Source: Oscillospiraceae bacterium (GTDB taxonomy: Bacteria; Bacillota; Clostridia; Oscillospirales; Ruminococcaceae). From it: a DNA stretch of 64,000 bases. Of the stretch, positions 7,823 through 17,298 are shown piece after piece. Under the pieces are notes generated by a model. That model worked only from the letters and a program-made list of their open reading frames with translations. It ran no database searches and was not told where the DNA came from. The stretch is from the NCBI GenBank assembly GCA_022835495.1, contig BQOK01000001.1, forward strand, positions 1,984,001-2,048,000. The letters are read 5' to 3'. A program made the position numbers and the translations under genes. How positions within the stretch are numbered: position 1 is the first letter of the stretch; each line of letters begins with the position of its first letter.

Positions 7823-9211
7823 ATGAAGAAGAAAGGCAAGCCCTGGCATCTCTTCGTATTGGCCCTGCTGATCTTTGCATTCGCTTATACGGCGTTTTTC
7901 GGCATCAGCAGCCAGTACGGAGATATCACCCATACTTATGTCAAGGGCGCAAAAGACATCCGCTTCGGCATCGATATCCGGGGCGGCGTGGATGTGACGT
8001 TCATGCCGACCGACGGGTTTGACGCCACCGACGAGCAGATGGCCGCCGCCGAGACGGTGATCCAGCAGCGGCTGGTGAACCTGAACATCACCGACAGCGA
8101 AGTGTATGTGGACTACAACAAGGACCGCATCATCGTTCGCTTCCCCTGGAAGGAAGGCGAGAGCGACTTCAACCCCGAGGCCGCCATCCAGGAGATCGGC
8201 ACCACCGCGCACCTGACCTTCCGCAAGGGCAGCTCCATCGACGGCGAGCTGATCCTGGAAGGCAAGGACGTGGAGAAAGCGACCCCCGCTTACGGCCCCA
8301 CAAAAGAGGGAGGCCAGAGCGAATACTACCTTTCTTTGGAATTCAAGGGCAGCGGCAGGCAGGCCTTTGCCGACGCCACCACCGAGCTGGCCGCCAGTAA
8401 GGGGTACATCAGCATCTGGATGGACGAGCAAAACGTGAGCACCGCCAGTGTGAACACCGCCATCACCGATGGCAAGGCCATCATCAGCGGCAACTTCACG
8501 CAGGAGAGCGTCATCACCATGGCAAACCAGATCAACTCCGGCGCGCTGCCCTTTGCGCTTTCGGCCGAGAGCTACAGCACCATCAGCCCGAGCCTGGGCA
8601 GCCGCAGCCTGGAGGCCATGGTCATTGCCGGCGTGATCGCTTATCTGCTGATCCTCGTGTTCATGACCGCGCTTTACCGCCTGCCCGGCTTGATCGCCTC
8701 CATTGCGCTGCTGGGCCAGACCGCCGCTACCCTGGCGTTTGTGTCGGGCTATCTGTCCATCTTCAACAGCTTCACCCTCACGCTGCCGGGCATCGCGGGA
8801 ATTATTTTGGCCATCGGCATGGGTGTGGACGCCAACGTGATCACGGCGGAGCGCATCCGCGAGGAGCTGGCCTCCGGCAAAACGCTGGACGGCGCGCTGA
8901 ACTCCGGCTTTGCCCGCGGCCTTGCCCCCATCATTGACGGCAATGTGACCATTGTGATCGTGGCGTGTGTTCTGATGGGCGCGTTCGGCCCCACGGATGG
9001 TTTCTTTGCAAAGCTGTTCACCCCCATCTTCTTTGCATTCGGGCCTTCTACCGCGGGCACCATCTACTCCTTCGGCTACACCCTGCTGGTGGGCGTGCTG
9101 CTGAACTTCGTGTTCGGCGTGTGCTGCACCCGCATTATGCTGCGCGGCGCCTCCCGCATCAAGGGCCTGCGCAAACTCTGGCTGTACGGAGGTGTTCGCA
9201 ATGACGGCTAA
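7823..9211 (+). CDS. secD: Protein translocase subunit SecD
   Basis: Part of the SecDF complex, which uses the proton gradient to help pull proteins through SecYEG. Of 462 residues, an N-terminal membrane helix (about 9-27) is followed by F-G-I-D-I-R-G-G-V-D, the conserved first periplasmic segment. The large extracytoplasmic P1 domain comes next, then five membrane helices with the G-I-I-L-A-I-G-M-G-V-D-A-N-V motif that holds the proton-relay aspartate. ATG at 7823 has GGAGG 7 bases upstream. An in-frame upstream extension to 7778 lacks one and is not supported. It overlaps the secF reading frame region by 11 bp. Confidence 0.95.
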   Translation: MKKKGKPWHLFVLALLIFAFAYTAFFGISSQYGDITHTYVKGAKDIRFGIDIRGGVDVTFMPTDGFDATDEQMAAAETVIQQRLVNLNITDSEVYVDYNKDRIIVRFPWKEGESDFNPEAAIQEIGTTAHLTFRKGSSIDGELILEGKDVEKATPAYGPTKEGGQSEYYLSLEFKGSGRQAFADATTELAASKGYISIWMDEQNVSTASVNTAITDGKAIISGNFTQESVITMANQINSGALPFALSAESYSTISPSLGSRSLEAMVIAGVIAYLLILVFMTALYRLPGLIASIALLGQTAATLAFVSGYLSIFNSFTLTLPGIAGIILAIGMGVDANVITAERIREELASGKTLDGALNSGFARGLAPIIDGNVTIVIVACVLMGAFGPTDGFFAKLFTPIFFAFGPSTAGTIYSFGYTLLVGVLLNFVFGVCCTRIMLRGASRIKGLRKLWLYGGVRNDG

Positions 9212-10154
9212 GTATAACTTTATGAAGCACCGCAAATTGTTCTTTGCCATCTCCCTTGTGCTGATCGCATTTATTCTCGGCTTTGCCGTGTTCTTCGGCG
9301 TGCCCATGGACATTCAGTTCAAGGGCGGCGCCATGGTGGTGCTGGGCTACGAGGGCGAACCGGATATGAAGGATGTGCAGAGCATCATTTCCGGCGTGTT
9401 CGGCAGCGGCCTGACCTTTCAGGAGGGCAGCGACATCGCCACCGGCGACGCCACCCTCACTGTGAGCTTGCCGGGCGCGGAAACCGTGACGGCGGAGCAG
9501 CTGGAAAAGGCGCTTGTATCGGTGCAGAGCAGCTACCCCGACAACCACTTCGAGCAGCTTTCCATGAGCAACGTGAACCCCACCATCGGTCACGAGTTCT
9601 TTCAAAAAAGCTGGGTGGCCGTGGCGGCGGCCTGCATTCTGATCCTGGTTTACATCGCCATCCGTTTCCGCAAGATCGGCGGCATGCCCGCCGGTATCAT
9701 GGCGATCATTGCCTTGATCAACGACCTGACGGTGGTGTTTGGCGTGTTTGTGGTGCTGCAGATCCCCCTGAGCGGGAACTTCATCGCCGCCATGCTCACC
9801 ATTCTGGGCTACTCCATCAACGACACGGTGGTCATGTACGACCGCATCCGCGAGAACGAGGGCCTGTACGGCAAAAAGCTCGGCTTTGAGAGCCTGGTGA
9901 ACGCCAGCATCAACCAGAGCCTGCGCCGCTCGGTGAACACCACCTTGACCACCTGCATGGCGCTGCTCACCGTCTGCGTGGTGTCGGTCCTGTTTGGGCT
10001 GGACAGCATCTTTACCTTCGCGCTGCCCCTGATGATCGGCATGATCTCGGGGCTGTATACCTCGCTGTTCATCACCACCTCGCTGTGGGTCACCTGGGAG
10101 AATTTTCGGGTAAAGCACGGCATTGGCAAGAAGAAGGGCAAGGCATCCAAATAA
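9201..10154 (+). CDS. secF: Protein translocase subunit SecF
   Basis: Partner of SecD, 317 residues. One N-terminal membrane helix is followed by the F-K-G-G-A motif, a short extracytoplasmic domain and five membrane helices. The [17 protein letters not shown] signature is diagnostic for SecF. The ATG at 9201 has GGAGG at 9188-9192 and starts inside the secD 3' end, an 11-bp overlap that implies translational coupling. A strong terminator follows. In many Clostridia secDF sits with yajC and tgt; here those are 50 kb away. Confidence 0.95.
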   Translation: MTAKYNFMKHRKLFFAISLVLIAFILGFAVFFGVPMDIQFKGGAMVVLGYEGEPDMKDVQSIISGVFGSGLTFQEGSDIATGDATLTVSLPGAETVTAEQLEKALVSVQSSYPDNHFEQLSMSNVNPTIGHEFFQKSWVAVAAACILILVYIAIRFRKIGGMPAGIMAIIALINDLTVVFGVFVVLQIPLSGNFIAAMLTILGYSINDTVVMYDRIRENEGLYGKKLGFESLVNASINQSLRRSVNTTLTTCMALLTVCVVSVLFGLDSIFTFALPLMIGMISGLYTSLFITTSLWVTWENFRVKHGIGKKKGKASK

Positions 10155-10162
10155 CTGAAACG

Positions 10163-10204
10163 GCGCGCCGGGAAAGAATCTCTCCCGGCGCGCTGCTTGT
10201 TTTT
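10163..10204 (+). terminator. Terminator of secDF
   Basis: gcgcgccggga (10163-10173) pairs exactly with tcccggcgcgc (10183-10193), then tgcttgttttt. Confidence 0.85.
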
Positions 10205-10238
10205 GCAGACAAAAAGAAACAGGAAAAGGGCAAAAATC

Positions 10239-10267
10239 TAGGCAACCGGCCCAAAATGTGGTATACT
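10239..10267 (+). promoter_or_regulatory. Probable promoter of nrdR
   Basis: -10 TATACT (10262-10267) with a weak -35, TAGGCA (10239-10244), at 17 bp. Confidence 0.45.
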
Positions 10268-10297
10268 GATCCTAACAAAACCCAAGGAGGAACGGTT

Positions 10298-10771
10298 ATG
10301 AAATGCCCTTACTGCGGTGAACTGGAATCAAAAGTGATCGACTCCCGCCCCACGGAGGACGGTGAAAAAATCCGCCGCCGGCGCGAGTGCCTCGGCTGTT
10401 CCAAGCGGTTCACCACCTACGAGATCGTGGAAACGGTTCCGCTGATGGTCATCAAAAAAGACCGCTCCCGCCAGGCGTTCGACCGGCAGAAGCTGCTGGG
10501 GGGAATGCTGCGCGCCTGTGAAAAGCGCCCGGTGAGCTATCAGATGCTGGAAACCGCCGTGGACAACATTGAGCAGACCCTTTTGAACAGCTATGAGCGC
10601 GAGGTAACCTCGATCCACATTGGGGAGCTGGCTATGGCCGAGCTGAAAAAGATCGACGAGGTGGCCTATGTGCGCTTTGCCTCGGTCTATCGCCAGTTCG
10701 GCGACCTGAACACCTTTATGGACGAGCTGAAAGACATGCTGAGCAGCCGCTCACAGCATGCTGAAAAATAA
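10298..10771 (+). CDS. nrdR: Transcriptional repressor NrdR
   Basis: Represses ribonucleotide reductase genes when dATP is abundant. Of 157 residues, the N-terminal zinc ribbon has C3-P-Y-C6 and C31-L-G-C34. The ATP-cone domain (about 49-139) senses ATP/dATP. Arginine-rich residues 26-29 contact DNA at NrdR boxes. AAGGAGG 7 bases before ATG 10298 decides the start; a longer open frame upstream has no ribosome site. It converges with, and overlaps by 21 bp, the leftward DUF4363 gene. Confidence 0.95.
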   Translation: MKCPYCGELESKVIDSRPTEDGEKIRRRRECLGCSKRFTTYEIVETVPLMVIKKDRSRQAFDRQKLLGGMLRACEKRPVSYQMLETAVDNIEQTLLNSYEREVTSIHIGELAMAELKKIDEVAYVRFASVYRQFGDLNTFMDELKDMLSSRSQHAEK

Positions 10772-11119
10772 GTGGTCCATCATTTTGATCTGTGCCTTGG
10801 CTTTGCCGATCTCGCTTCGCAGATCCTGCAGGTTTTCTTCGGCGGCATAGGCTGAAAGGCCGCCCAGGCAAACTGCGGTGCTGCCCAGATAATCCCGTTT
10901 GATGAACAGGGCCATAAAGTGTTCCCGGCTTTTGTAATATTGGTTCAGCCGGCCGATCGTTTTTTGTGCGCCCGCAAAATCCCCCTCGCTGGCCTGCCAC
11001 TCAAGCTGGCTTAGCGTTTCCAGCATGGTGATGTTCGTGTCGTGCACCAGCCAGCTGCTGGCCAGAATGACCAGCGCAAGAAAAAGCAGGATCCACACCG
11101 CCGCATATACTCGCTTCAT
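10751..11119 (-). CDS. DUF4363-type small membrane-anchored protein
   Basis: 122 residues. One N-terminal hydrophobic helix (about 5-24) precedes a soluble helical domain outside the membrane. The pattern of a short anchor, W-x-x-x-x-x-G-D-F and a long amphipathic tail fits DUF4363, which is usually encoded beside a DUF421 (YetF-like) protein in spore formers, as here. Function is unknown. It lies 37 bp after the DUF421 gene in the same direction, so they form an operon. Its 3' end overlaps nrdR tail to tail. Confidence 0.7.
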   Translation of the reverse strand: MKRVYAAVWILLFLALVILASSWLVHDTNITMLETLSQLEWQASEGDFAGAQKTIGRLNQYYKSREHFMALFIKRDYLGSTAVCLGGLSAYAAEENLQDLRSEIGKAKAQIKMMDHLFFSML

Positions 11120-11156
11120 TGTATCTGTACTGCCCCTTCCAGAGAGCCGCTGAAAT

Positions 11157-11834
11157 TCAGCGGCTCTCTTTTTTTGTAAGGCTGAAATGTTCGGTATCGT
11201 CGCCCAAAAGCAAAAGCACCTGTTTTAGGGTGCAGTCGTTTTGTGCCAGAGCCCGTTCCAGCCAGGGCTTATCCTTTCCGCACCAGAACAGGTTTTCCGG
11301 CAGCAGCTTTCCGTCGATCACAAAGGGAACCAGCGGCTTTTTTGCGGGGGGCGAGGGCAGCTTTAAGTCCTGCCGGGTCACGCTTTCCAGGGCGCCGCGC
11401 TTGCAGACAGTCAGGCTGCCGTTGGTTTCGATCAGGGCATAGCTCACTTCGCTGGGGTCAAAAATGTCCTTGCCGCGCAGCGACTCCATCAGATCGCTCA
11501 TGCTGAACCGCAGCTCCCGCAGGGTATTCTGGTCGATCACGCCGTCCCGGATCACGGCCACCGGGGTGCCGGATACCAGCTCCGAGGCTTTGGGGCTTGT
11601 AAAGCACAGGGCCGAGAGCAGCAGTTCAAGCGCCACAATCAGGAACACCGGCGCAAGGCTTGCGGCCAGGGGGATCTCGGGCGATTCAATGGAGATGGAA
11701 GCGAGATTGGAGATGAGGATGGTGGAAACAAGCTCCGAGGGCTGCAGTTCCCCCAGCTGCCGTTTGCCCATAAGCCGCATGGCACAAATGATGAGAAGAT
11801 AGATGATCAGGGTGCGCAGCATAAGCACCAGCAT
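11157..11834 (-). CDS. DUF421 (YetF/YrbG-like) membrane protein
   Basis: About 225 residues. Three N-terminal membrane helices (up to residue 85) contain R-L-M-G-K-R-Q-L-G-E-L-Q-P-S-E-L, the DUF421 signature. A soluble cytoplasmic domain with the paired beta-strand region follows (V-A-V-I-R-D-G-V-I and a later V-I-D-G-K-L repeat). YetF-type proteins are linked to the spore membrane in some Bacilli. ATG at 11834 with GGAAGG 8 bases upstream is preferred to TTG at 11840. It is divergent from the gerA operon across about 75 bp. Confidence 0.85.
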   Translation of the reverse strand: MLVLMLRTLIIYLLIICAMRLMGKRQLGELQPSELVSTILISNLASISIESPEIPLAASLAPVFLIVALELLLSALCFTSPKASELVSGTPVAVIRDGVIDQNTLRELRFSMSDLMESLRGKDIFDPSEVSYALIETNGSLTVCKRGALESVTRQDLKLPSPPAKKPLVPFVIDGKLLPENLFWCGKDKPWLERALAQNDCTLKQVLLLLGDDTEHFSLTKKESR

Positions 11835-11912
11835 AAACAACGCCTTCCTTTCGGACGGATGGTTTTGCAGGGCGGCAGGCGGGCCATACTAAAAGGCGAG
11901 GTGAAATGTGAT

Positions 11913-13394
11913 ATGCAAACCAAACGCCCATTGAGCCCGGACCTGCGGGCCAACATCACCCGGCTGAAACAAATGTTTGGCAGCTCGACCGATCTCTATA
12001 CAAAACCGGTGCGGGTACTGGGGGTGGATTGCTGCCTGTGCATGTTCGAGGGTCTGTCGACCCTGGAACGGCTGTGGGTGGTGATGCTGGCAATGCTGAC
12101 CGAGAGCAATTACCGCCCCAAAAGCGGGGACGACCTGTTTCAGTATATTCAGCACAAAACCGACCTACCCCTGGAAAACACCCCGGTGGAAGATTTTGAC
12201 GCCCTGCGGGTGCAGCTCACGGCAGGCACCACGGTAATACTGATCGACGGGTGCTGTAAAGCCGCTGTGCTTTCCACCCAGAACATGCAGTTCCGTTCAG
12301 TGCAGGAGCCTTCAGGCGAGGGAAACATCCGTGGTTCCAGGGAGGGCTTTACGGATCTTTTGCGGATCAACCTGAGCCTGGTGCGGCGGCTGGTGCGCAC
12401 CACCGACCTGACCGTGCAGATTCTCACGGCGGGCGAGCGCACCAAGACGGAAGTGGCGATGCTGTACGACCGCACCCTGGCAAAACCTGAGTTTGTGGCC
12501 GCGGTAAAAAAGCAGCTGGAAAAGGTCAGGATCCCGGTCCTGTTCGACACCGGGTATCTTGCGCCCTTTCTGCAGCGGGGGAGCTTCAGCTTTTTTCAGG
12601 AAGTGGGGTATACCGAGCGGCCGGTCACAGCCTGCGCCAAGATCTGCGAGGGAAAGATCGTGGTTCTGGTGAACGGCAGCCCGTTTGCCATGGTGCTGCC
12701 CTATTTCTTCAATGAAAATTTTCAAAGCCTGGACGACTATGCCACCAAGGCCTATTTTGCCAGCTTTGTGCGGGTGCTCAAATACGGGGCGTTTTTTATG
12801 GCCGTGATGCTGCCGGGGCTGTTTGTTTCGATCGCAGAGTACACGCCCGAGCTGTTTCCGCCGCAGCTGCTTTACAAGGTGGCGGCGGCGGAGACCGCCA
12901 CCCCGCTGCCGCTGTTTTTGGAAATGGTGTTTGTGATCGTGCTGCTTGAGATCATACGCGAGGCGGGCCTGCGGCTACCCAAGCCCATTGGGCATTCGGT
13001 GAGCCTGGTCGCCGCGCTGATCGTGGGCGACGCAGCCACCAAGGCCGGCATTTTGAGCACGCCGGTGCTGATCGTGGCGGCCCTGACCACCATTTCCATG
13101 TTTGTGATCCCCTCGCTGTACGAGCCGGCCACGGTGCTGCGCATTCTGTTTGTGCTGGCCGGCGGCCTGTTTGGCCCCTTTGGAATTTTGACCCTGACCT
13201 TTTTAATGGTGCTCAGTATTTGTGGAATGAACAGCTTTGGCCTGCCCTACACGGCGCCGATCGTGCCGTTCGGCAAGGGGGCGCTGCGGGACGGGATCCT
13301 GCGCTTCCCATGGCAGAAGCTGGCCCAAAAACCCTTTAACGTAAACGATCTGCCGGGCGGTGAGGAAAAATATGAACCAGAGCGAACGGATTGA
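11913..13394 (+). CDS. gerAA: GerA-type spore germination receptor subunit A
   Basis: Subunit A of a germinant receptor in the inner spore membrane. About 290 residues form an N-terminal soluble domain with two sub-domains, starting with a tandem-helix region. A membrane domain (about 290-470) follows with the conserved P-x-L-Y-x-x and K-P-I-G-H-S-V-S-L-V-A-A-L-I-V-G-D-A-A motifs of GerAA/SpoVAF. ATG at 11913 follows GAGGTGA. The first of three genes gerAA-AB-AC with overlapping ends. A CATACTA box at 11885 resembles a forespore sigma-G -10 element. The germinant cannot be inferred. Confidence 0.93.
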   Translation: MQTKRPLSPDLRANITRLKQMFGSSTDLYTKPVRVLGVDCCLCMFEGLSTLERLWVVMLAMLTESNYRPKSGDDLFQYIQHKTDLPLENTPVEDFDALRVQLTAGTTVILIDGCCKAAVLSTQNMQFRSVQEPSGEGNIRGSREGFTDLLRINLSLVRRLVRTTDLTVQILTAGERTKTEVAMLYDRTLAKPEFVAAVKKQLEKVRIPVLFDTGYLAPFLQRGSFSFFQEVGYTERPVTACAKICEGKIVVLVNGSPFAMVLPYFFNENFQSLDDYATKAYFASFVRVLKYGAFFMAVMLPGLFVSIAEYTPELFPPQLLYKVAAAETATPLPLFLEMVFVIVLLEIIREAGLRLPKPIGHSVSLVAALIVGDAATKAGILSTPVLIVAALTTISMFVIPSLYEPATVLRILFVLAGGLFGPFGILTLTFLMVLSICGMNSFGLPYTAPIVPFGKGALRDGILRFPWQKLAQKPFNVNDLPGGEEKYEPERTD

Positions 13395-14373
13395 ACAAAA
13401 ACAACTGCAGGGGCTTGTGTTTGCTGCTTTTTTGACCGACAGCTTTATTCAGCCCTTTGGGCAGCGAAACAGCGTGCTGCCGGCCCGCATGGCAATTTTG
13501 AGCAGCGGGCTGCAGCTGGCCGTGCTGGCGCTGCTTTTGTGGTTTTATACCCGGTCGGCCGCAAAGCGGGCGCCGGGGCGGGCCGCATCGGTGGTGCTCT
13601 GCGGCGCGCTGGCTGTTTCCATTGCGCTGGAAATGATCCAGGGCGAGCGGTTTTACAGCTATGTGATGGATCAGCAGCTGCCGGTGGCGCTGTTTCTGGC
13701 GCTGGTTTTTGTGGCTGCCTGGTACGGCGCATATTCCGGGCTCGGTGCCTTGGGGCGCACGGCGCGGGTGATCCTGGCCCTCACGGCGATGTCGGTGGCG
13801 CTGCTGATCGCCTCGGTGGCGCCGCAGCTGCGTTTTTCGCACCTGCAGACCCCCCTGACCGGGCTGCCGGAGCTTGCCCGGGCGGCGGCAGCGCAGTTTT
13901 ATCTGCCGCCCGAGCTGCTGCTCCTGCCGCTGCTGGCTGACCGCAAGGCCTGTGCAAAGGGAAGCGGCAGGGTGGTCGGCGCGCTTTTTGCGGTCAACTG
14001 CCTGCTGGCTGTGCTGGGCGAGCTGACACTGGGGGCGGCCTACACCCAGCAGACCCAGCCTGTGTTTACGATCGCGCGGCTGGGGGGGCTTTCGGTCTTT
14101 CGCCGCATGGACGCTTTGCATGTGGGGGTGTGGCTGCTGCTGTTTTTGATCAAGATATCGCTGTATTTCGCCGGATTTATCCGGCTGTGGACCCGCAGCT
14201 TTTCGCCTAAAAACGAACACATGCCCTTTTGGGCCGCCCTGGCGCTGGTAGTGGGGGTGTTCCTGGCGGCCTGGAACAGAAACGAAACCTGGGCCTTCTT
14301 GGGGCAGCAGGGGCTGCTGGCGCTGGGTGTGCTGCTGATCTTTGCAACGGGAAGGGAGCGAAAAAAAAGGTGA
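13372..14373 (+). CDS. gerAB: GerA-type spore germination receptor subunit B
   Basis: The germinant receptor permease-like subunit of the APC superfamily, 333 residues with about ten hydrophobic segments. GerAB proteins bind the small-molecule germinant. The start (ATG 13372, preceded by TGAGGA) overlaps the gerAA 3' end by 23 bp. The divergence from model GerAB is considerable; assignment rests on topology, on the short polar N-terminus followed by Q-L-Q-G-L-V-F-A-A-F, and on its position between subunits A and C. Confidence 0.85.
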   Translation: MNQSERIEQKQLQGLVFAAFLTDSFIQPFGQRNSVLPARMAILSSGLQLAVLALLLWFYTRSAAKRAPGRAASVVLCGALAVSIALEMIQGERFYSYVMDQQLPVALFLALVFVAAWYGAYSGLGALGRTARVILALTAMSVALLIASVAPQLRFSHLQTPLTGLPELARAAAAQFYLPPELLLLPLLADRKACAKGSGRVVGALFAVNCLLAVLGELTLGAAYTQQTQPVFTIARLGGLSVFRRMDALHVGVWLLLFLIKISLYFAGFIRLWTRSFSPKNEHMPFWAALALVVGVFLAAWNRNETWAFLGQQGLLALGVLLIFATGRERKKR

Positions 14374-15401
14374 AAATGCGAGCTGTGATTCTGCTTTTTC
14401 TGGCTGCGGTGTGCTTTACCGGGTGTTCGCGCAGCGGCATCGGCGACAAGGTGATTGTGAAAGCGATTTATCTGGAATACAGCGGGGAATATACCGCCAC
14501 CCTGCTGGCTCTGCGCTCCGCCCCCAGCGCCGACACGGGGGAGGTCACGGAACAGGCCTCGTACCTTTCAGGGCAGGGAGCTACGCTGGGGCAGGCTCTG
14601 GCGGCGGCGGAAGAAAAAGAGAATCGGCAGGTCTTTTACGGCCAGAACGAGCTTTTGCTGCTGGGGCCGGAGCTGTGCAGGGCGGGCGCGTTTGAAGCCT
14701 GCCGCTACCTTGCCAAAGAGACCAGCGGCCGGCCGAACATGGCGGTGTATGGTGTGGACCTGGCGCCGCAGGAGTTTTTGGAATTGGACCAAAAGGGCAA
14801 GGATGCGCTGGAAAGCATCAATCAGCTGGAGAAAAAGGGCTATTATAAAACCTACCTTTACGAATTTGGCGCGGGGGACGGGCAGGGCGTATTGCCCGGG
14901 ATACGCCTGGCCGGGGCAAAAGCCGAGCCGCTGGGCGCTGCGGTGTATTCCGGCGGAGAACCGGCGCTGGTCTTGAAGGGCAGCGATCTGGAGCTGGCTG
15001 CGCTGCTGAGCGGCCAACAGCGCGAGCTAGAAATGGAGCTGGAGCTGGAAGGGCAGGCCGTGCGCTTTCAGGTGCGCTCGCCCCGCCTTTTTTACGAGAG
15101 CGCTGGCCGGGGGGAAGGGCTTCAAATGACCCTGCATATGACCGGGCATATCCAGAAAATCGTTACCCCCCAGGGGGCGGCCGCTCCGGGACCCGACCGG
15201 GAACTGGAACAAACCATCAACGCCGCCCTGGCCCAGCGCCTGCTGGGCATCATAGAATCGACCTACGGCCAGGGAAACGATGTGTTCCGCCTGGCGAGCT
15301 GGCTGTATAACCAGGACGAAGCAGCCTGCCGCACCCAGCAGGCCGCCGGCACCCTGTGGCAGGGGAAGGTGCGGCCCGAGTGCCGGCTGCATCTGGTATA
15401 A
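14370..15401 (+). CDS. gerAC: GerA-type spore germination receptor lipoprotein subunit C
   Basis: 343 residues. A signal peptide with lipobox (A-V-C-F-T-G-C) places the lipid-modified cysteine at residue 19, so the mature protein is anchored to the outer face of the inner spore membrane. The body has the three-domain GerAC layout with late basic strands. The start is GTG at 14370, overlapping the gerAB stop (GTGA). The ATG at 14376 is the alternative. It completes the operon and is followed by a terminator. Confidence 0.9.
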   Translation: MKMRAVILLFLAAVCFTGCSRSGIGDKVIVKAIYLEYSGEYTATLLALRSAPSADTGEVTEQASYLSGQGATLGQALAAAEEKENRQVFYGQNELLLLGPELCRAGAFEACRYLAKETSGRPNMAVYGVDLAPQEFLELDQKGKDALESINQLEKKGYYKTYLYEFGAGDGQGVLPGIRLAGAKAEPLGAAVYSGGEPALVLKGSDLELAALLSGQQRELEMELELEGQAVRFQVRSPRLFYESAGRGEGLQMTLHMTGHIQKIVTPQGAAAPGPDRELEQTINAALAQRLLGIIESTYGQGNDVFRLASWLYNQDEAACRTQQAAGTLWQGKVRPECRLHLV

Positions 15402-15472
15402 AACGCCCGGCCCGCCCGCTGGCGGCAGGGGCGCGTTCTGCCGCTGGATCTCTGTGGAACCTTTTCCGGAAC

Positions 15473-15506
15473 GCCGCCGCAAAAATTTGCCGGCGGCTCT
15501 TTTTTG
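15473..15506 (+). terminator. Terminator of the gerA operon
   Basis: gccgccgcaaa and tttgccggcggc pair with a one-base bulge, followed by tctttttt. Confidence 0.7.
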
Positions 15507-15527
15507 TATATTTTGGTCCAAATAAAA

Positions 15528-15556
15528 TTGATATCTTCTGCCGCTTATTATATAAT
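15528..15556 (+). promoter_or_regulatory. Sigma-A promoter of hprK
   Basis: -35 TTGATA (15528-15533), a 17-bp spacer, -10 TATAAT (15551-15556); a near-consensus promoter for the hprK to dnaE cluster. Confidence 0.8.
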
Positions 15557-15594
15557 AAACTTAATTGTGGACCGAAAAAAGAAAGGGTGTTTGT

Positions 15595-16527
15595 ATGCCA
15601 GCATTTTCTGTGCCTTTGAGCAAGCTTGCGTCCATGCTGAATCTGGAAACCATCTATGCGCCCCGGGAGTTGACCGAGATCCCCATTTACACGGCAGACG
15701 TGAACCGCCCCGGGATTATGCTGGCGGGCTACTACCAGTACTTTGACCCAAGCCGCATTCAGATCTGCGGCATGGTGGAGATTTCTTATTTGCAGGAGCT
15801 GCCCGAGCAGACCCGCCGGGCGCATCTGGAAAAGCTGTTTTCCCTGAAGCCGCCCGCGGTGCTGATCACGCGCAATCTGGGGGCGATGCCGGAGATCATG
15901 GAGTATGCGGCCCAGTACGAGGTGCCCGTTTTGGGCTCGGCGGAGAGCACATCCACCCTGATGAGCGCGCTGATCAATATTCTGAATGTGGAGCTGGCGC
16001 CCCGCGTGACCCGCCACGGCGTATTCATCGAGGTTTACGGCGAGGGCATCCTGATGCTGGGCGACAGCGGCGTGGGCAAAAGTGAAACGGCGGTGGAGCT
16101 GGTGAAGCGCGGCCATCGCCTGGTAGCCGACGACGCGGTGGAGCTGCGGCGCACTTCCAGCCGCACCATTGTGGGCACAGCCCCCGAGAACATCCGCCAT
16201 TTCATCGAGCTGCGGGGCATCGGCATTGTAAACGTGGCCCGGATCTACGGCATCGGCGCTGTAAAGGTGAGCGAAAAGGTGGATCTGGTGGTGGAGCTGG
16301 AACCCTGGGACAAAAGCAAAAACTACAGCCGCACCGGCCTGGAGAGCGATACCTACGATATTTTGGGGGTTTCGATCCCCAGCACGGTGATTCCGGTGAT
16401 GCCCGGCCGGAACCTGGCGGTCATTATTGAAACCGCCGCCATTAACAACCGCCAAAAAAAGATGGGTTACAATGCGGCCAAGGAACTTTTGGCGCGTCTT
16501 GGGCTGGAAGACGACACAGGAATGTAA
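15595..16527 (+). CDS. hprK: HPr kinase/phosphorylase
   Basis: Phosphorylates and dephosphorylates HPr on serine 46, setting carbon catabolite control through CcpA and phosphotransferase uptake. Of 310 residues, the N-terminal domain (1-130) is followed by a catalytic domain with Walker A G156-D-S-G-V-G-K162-S. The HPrK signature is seen at E-L-R-G-I-G-I-V-N-V, with the D-L-V-V-E-L-E motif after it. ATG 15595 has GAAAGGG upstream. It heads a cluster with a glucokinase and, later, phosphofructokinase, consistent with glycolytic control. Confidence 0.96.
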   Translation: MPAFSVPLSKLASMLNLETIYAPRELTEIPIYTADVNRPGIMLAGYYQYFDPSRIQICGMVEISYLQELPEQTRRAHLEKLFSLKPPAVLITRNLGAMPEIMEYAAQYEVPVLGSAESTSTLMSALINILNVELAPRVTRHGVFIEVYGEGILMLGDSGVGKSETAVELVKRGHRLVADDAVELRRTSSRTIVGTAPENIRHFIELRGIGIVNVARIYGIGAVKVSEKVDLVVELEPWDKSKNYSRTGLESDTYDILGVSIPSTVIPVMPGRNLAVIIETAAINNRQKKMGYNAAKELLARLGLEDDTGM

Positions 16528-16548
16528 CCGTAAGGAGCGCAATATACT

Positions 16549-17298
16549 TTGTACGAGATCATTGCAGATCTGCACACCCACACGCTGGTTTCGAACCATG
16601 CGTTTAATACCATTACCGAGATGGCGGCCAAGGCAAAGGCCATGGGTTACAGGGCGATCGCTGTGACCGATCACGGCTGCGCCATGCCGGACTCGCCCCA
16701 CCGCTGGTATTTTTACAATCTGCGGCGCCTGCCGGACGTGCTGGAAGGGATCCCGGTGCTGAAGGGAATCGAGGCAAACGTGCTGGACCTTGCCGGCGGG
16801 CTGGACCTTGAGCAGGAAAAGCTGGCCGGGCTGGATTGGGTCATCGCCTCGATCCATGGGGACTGCCTGCCGGGCAGCCTCACCGAGGACGAGGCCACCG
16901 GCCTGTGGCTGAAAATTGCGGAAAACCCTGCGGTGGATATGATCGGTCATTCCGAGCAGATGCAGCACCGGTATGATTACGACGCGGTGACCCGCGCCTT
17001 TGCCAAGAGAAACAAGGTAGTGGAGCTGAACGGAAATTCTGCCGTGGTGCGCCCGGGCGGAAGCGGCAACATGCGGCAGCTGGCCCTTGCCTGCAAGAAA
17101 AACGGCTGCCGCATCGCCCTGAATACCGACGCGCACTCCATTTACCATTTGGAGGCAGGGGTAGCCCCTTTGCAGAATTTGCTGCGCGAGATCCATTTCC
17201 CTGAAGAGCTGGTTATAAACACCAGCGGGGAGCGCCTGCGCGAGGAATTAAAACGGCACGGCAAAAAAGTCGTGGAGCGAATCGGAGGATTGTTATGA
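16549..17298 (+). CDS. PHP-domain phosphatase (YcdX-like)
   Basis: A predicted metal-dependent phosphoesterase of 249 residues. The PHP metal ligands are visible: D-L-H-T-H-T near the start, V-T-D-H-G-C-A, G-I-E-A-N-V, S-I-H-G-D, G-H-S-E and N-T-D-A-H-S near the end. These match the trinuclear zinc site of the YcdX subfamily. The start is TTG at 16549, preceded by AAGGAG at about 11 bases. Its stop overlaps the next gene (ATGA). The natural substrate is unknown. Confidence 0.88.
   Translation: MYEIIADLHTHTLVSNHAFNTITEMAAKAKAMGYRAIAVTDHGCAMPDSPHRWYFYNLRRLPDVLEGIPVLKGIEANVLDLAGGLDLEQEKLAGLDWVIASIHGDCLPGSLTEDEATGLWLKIAENPAVDMIGHSEQMQHRYDYDAVTRAFAKRNKVVELNGNSAVVRPGGSGNMRQLALACKKNGCRIALNTDAHSIYHLEAGVAPLQNLLREIHFPEELVINTSGERLREELKRHGKKVVERIGGLL

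Noticed and set aside
7643-9313. Leftward open frame of 556 codons opposite secD
   Set aside because: A shadow frame with no recognisable domain; secD is clear on the other strand.
15250-17196. Long leftward open frame of 648 codons opposite gerAC, hprK and the PHP gene
   Set aside because: It is His/Arg/Gln-rich, crosses strong promoters and terminators and mirrors real genes; GC-rich DNA gives such antisense frames.
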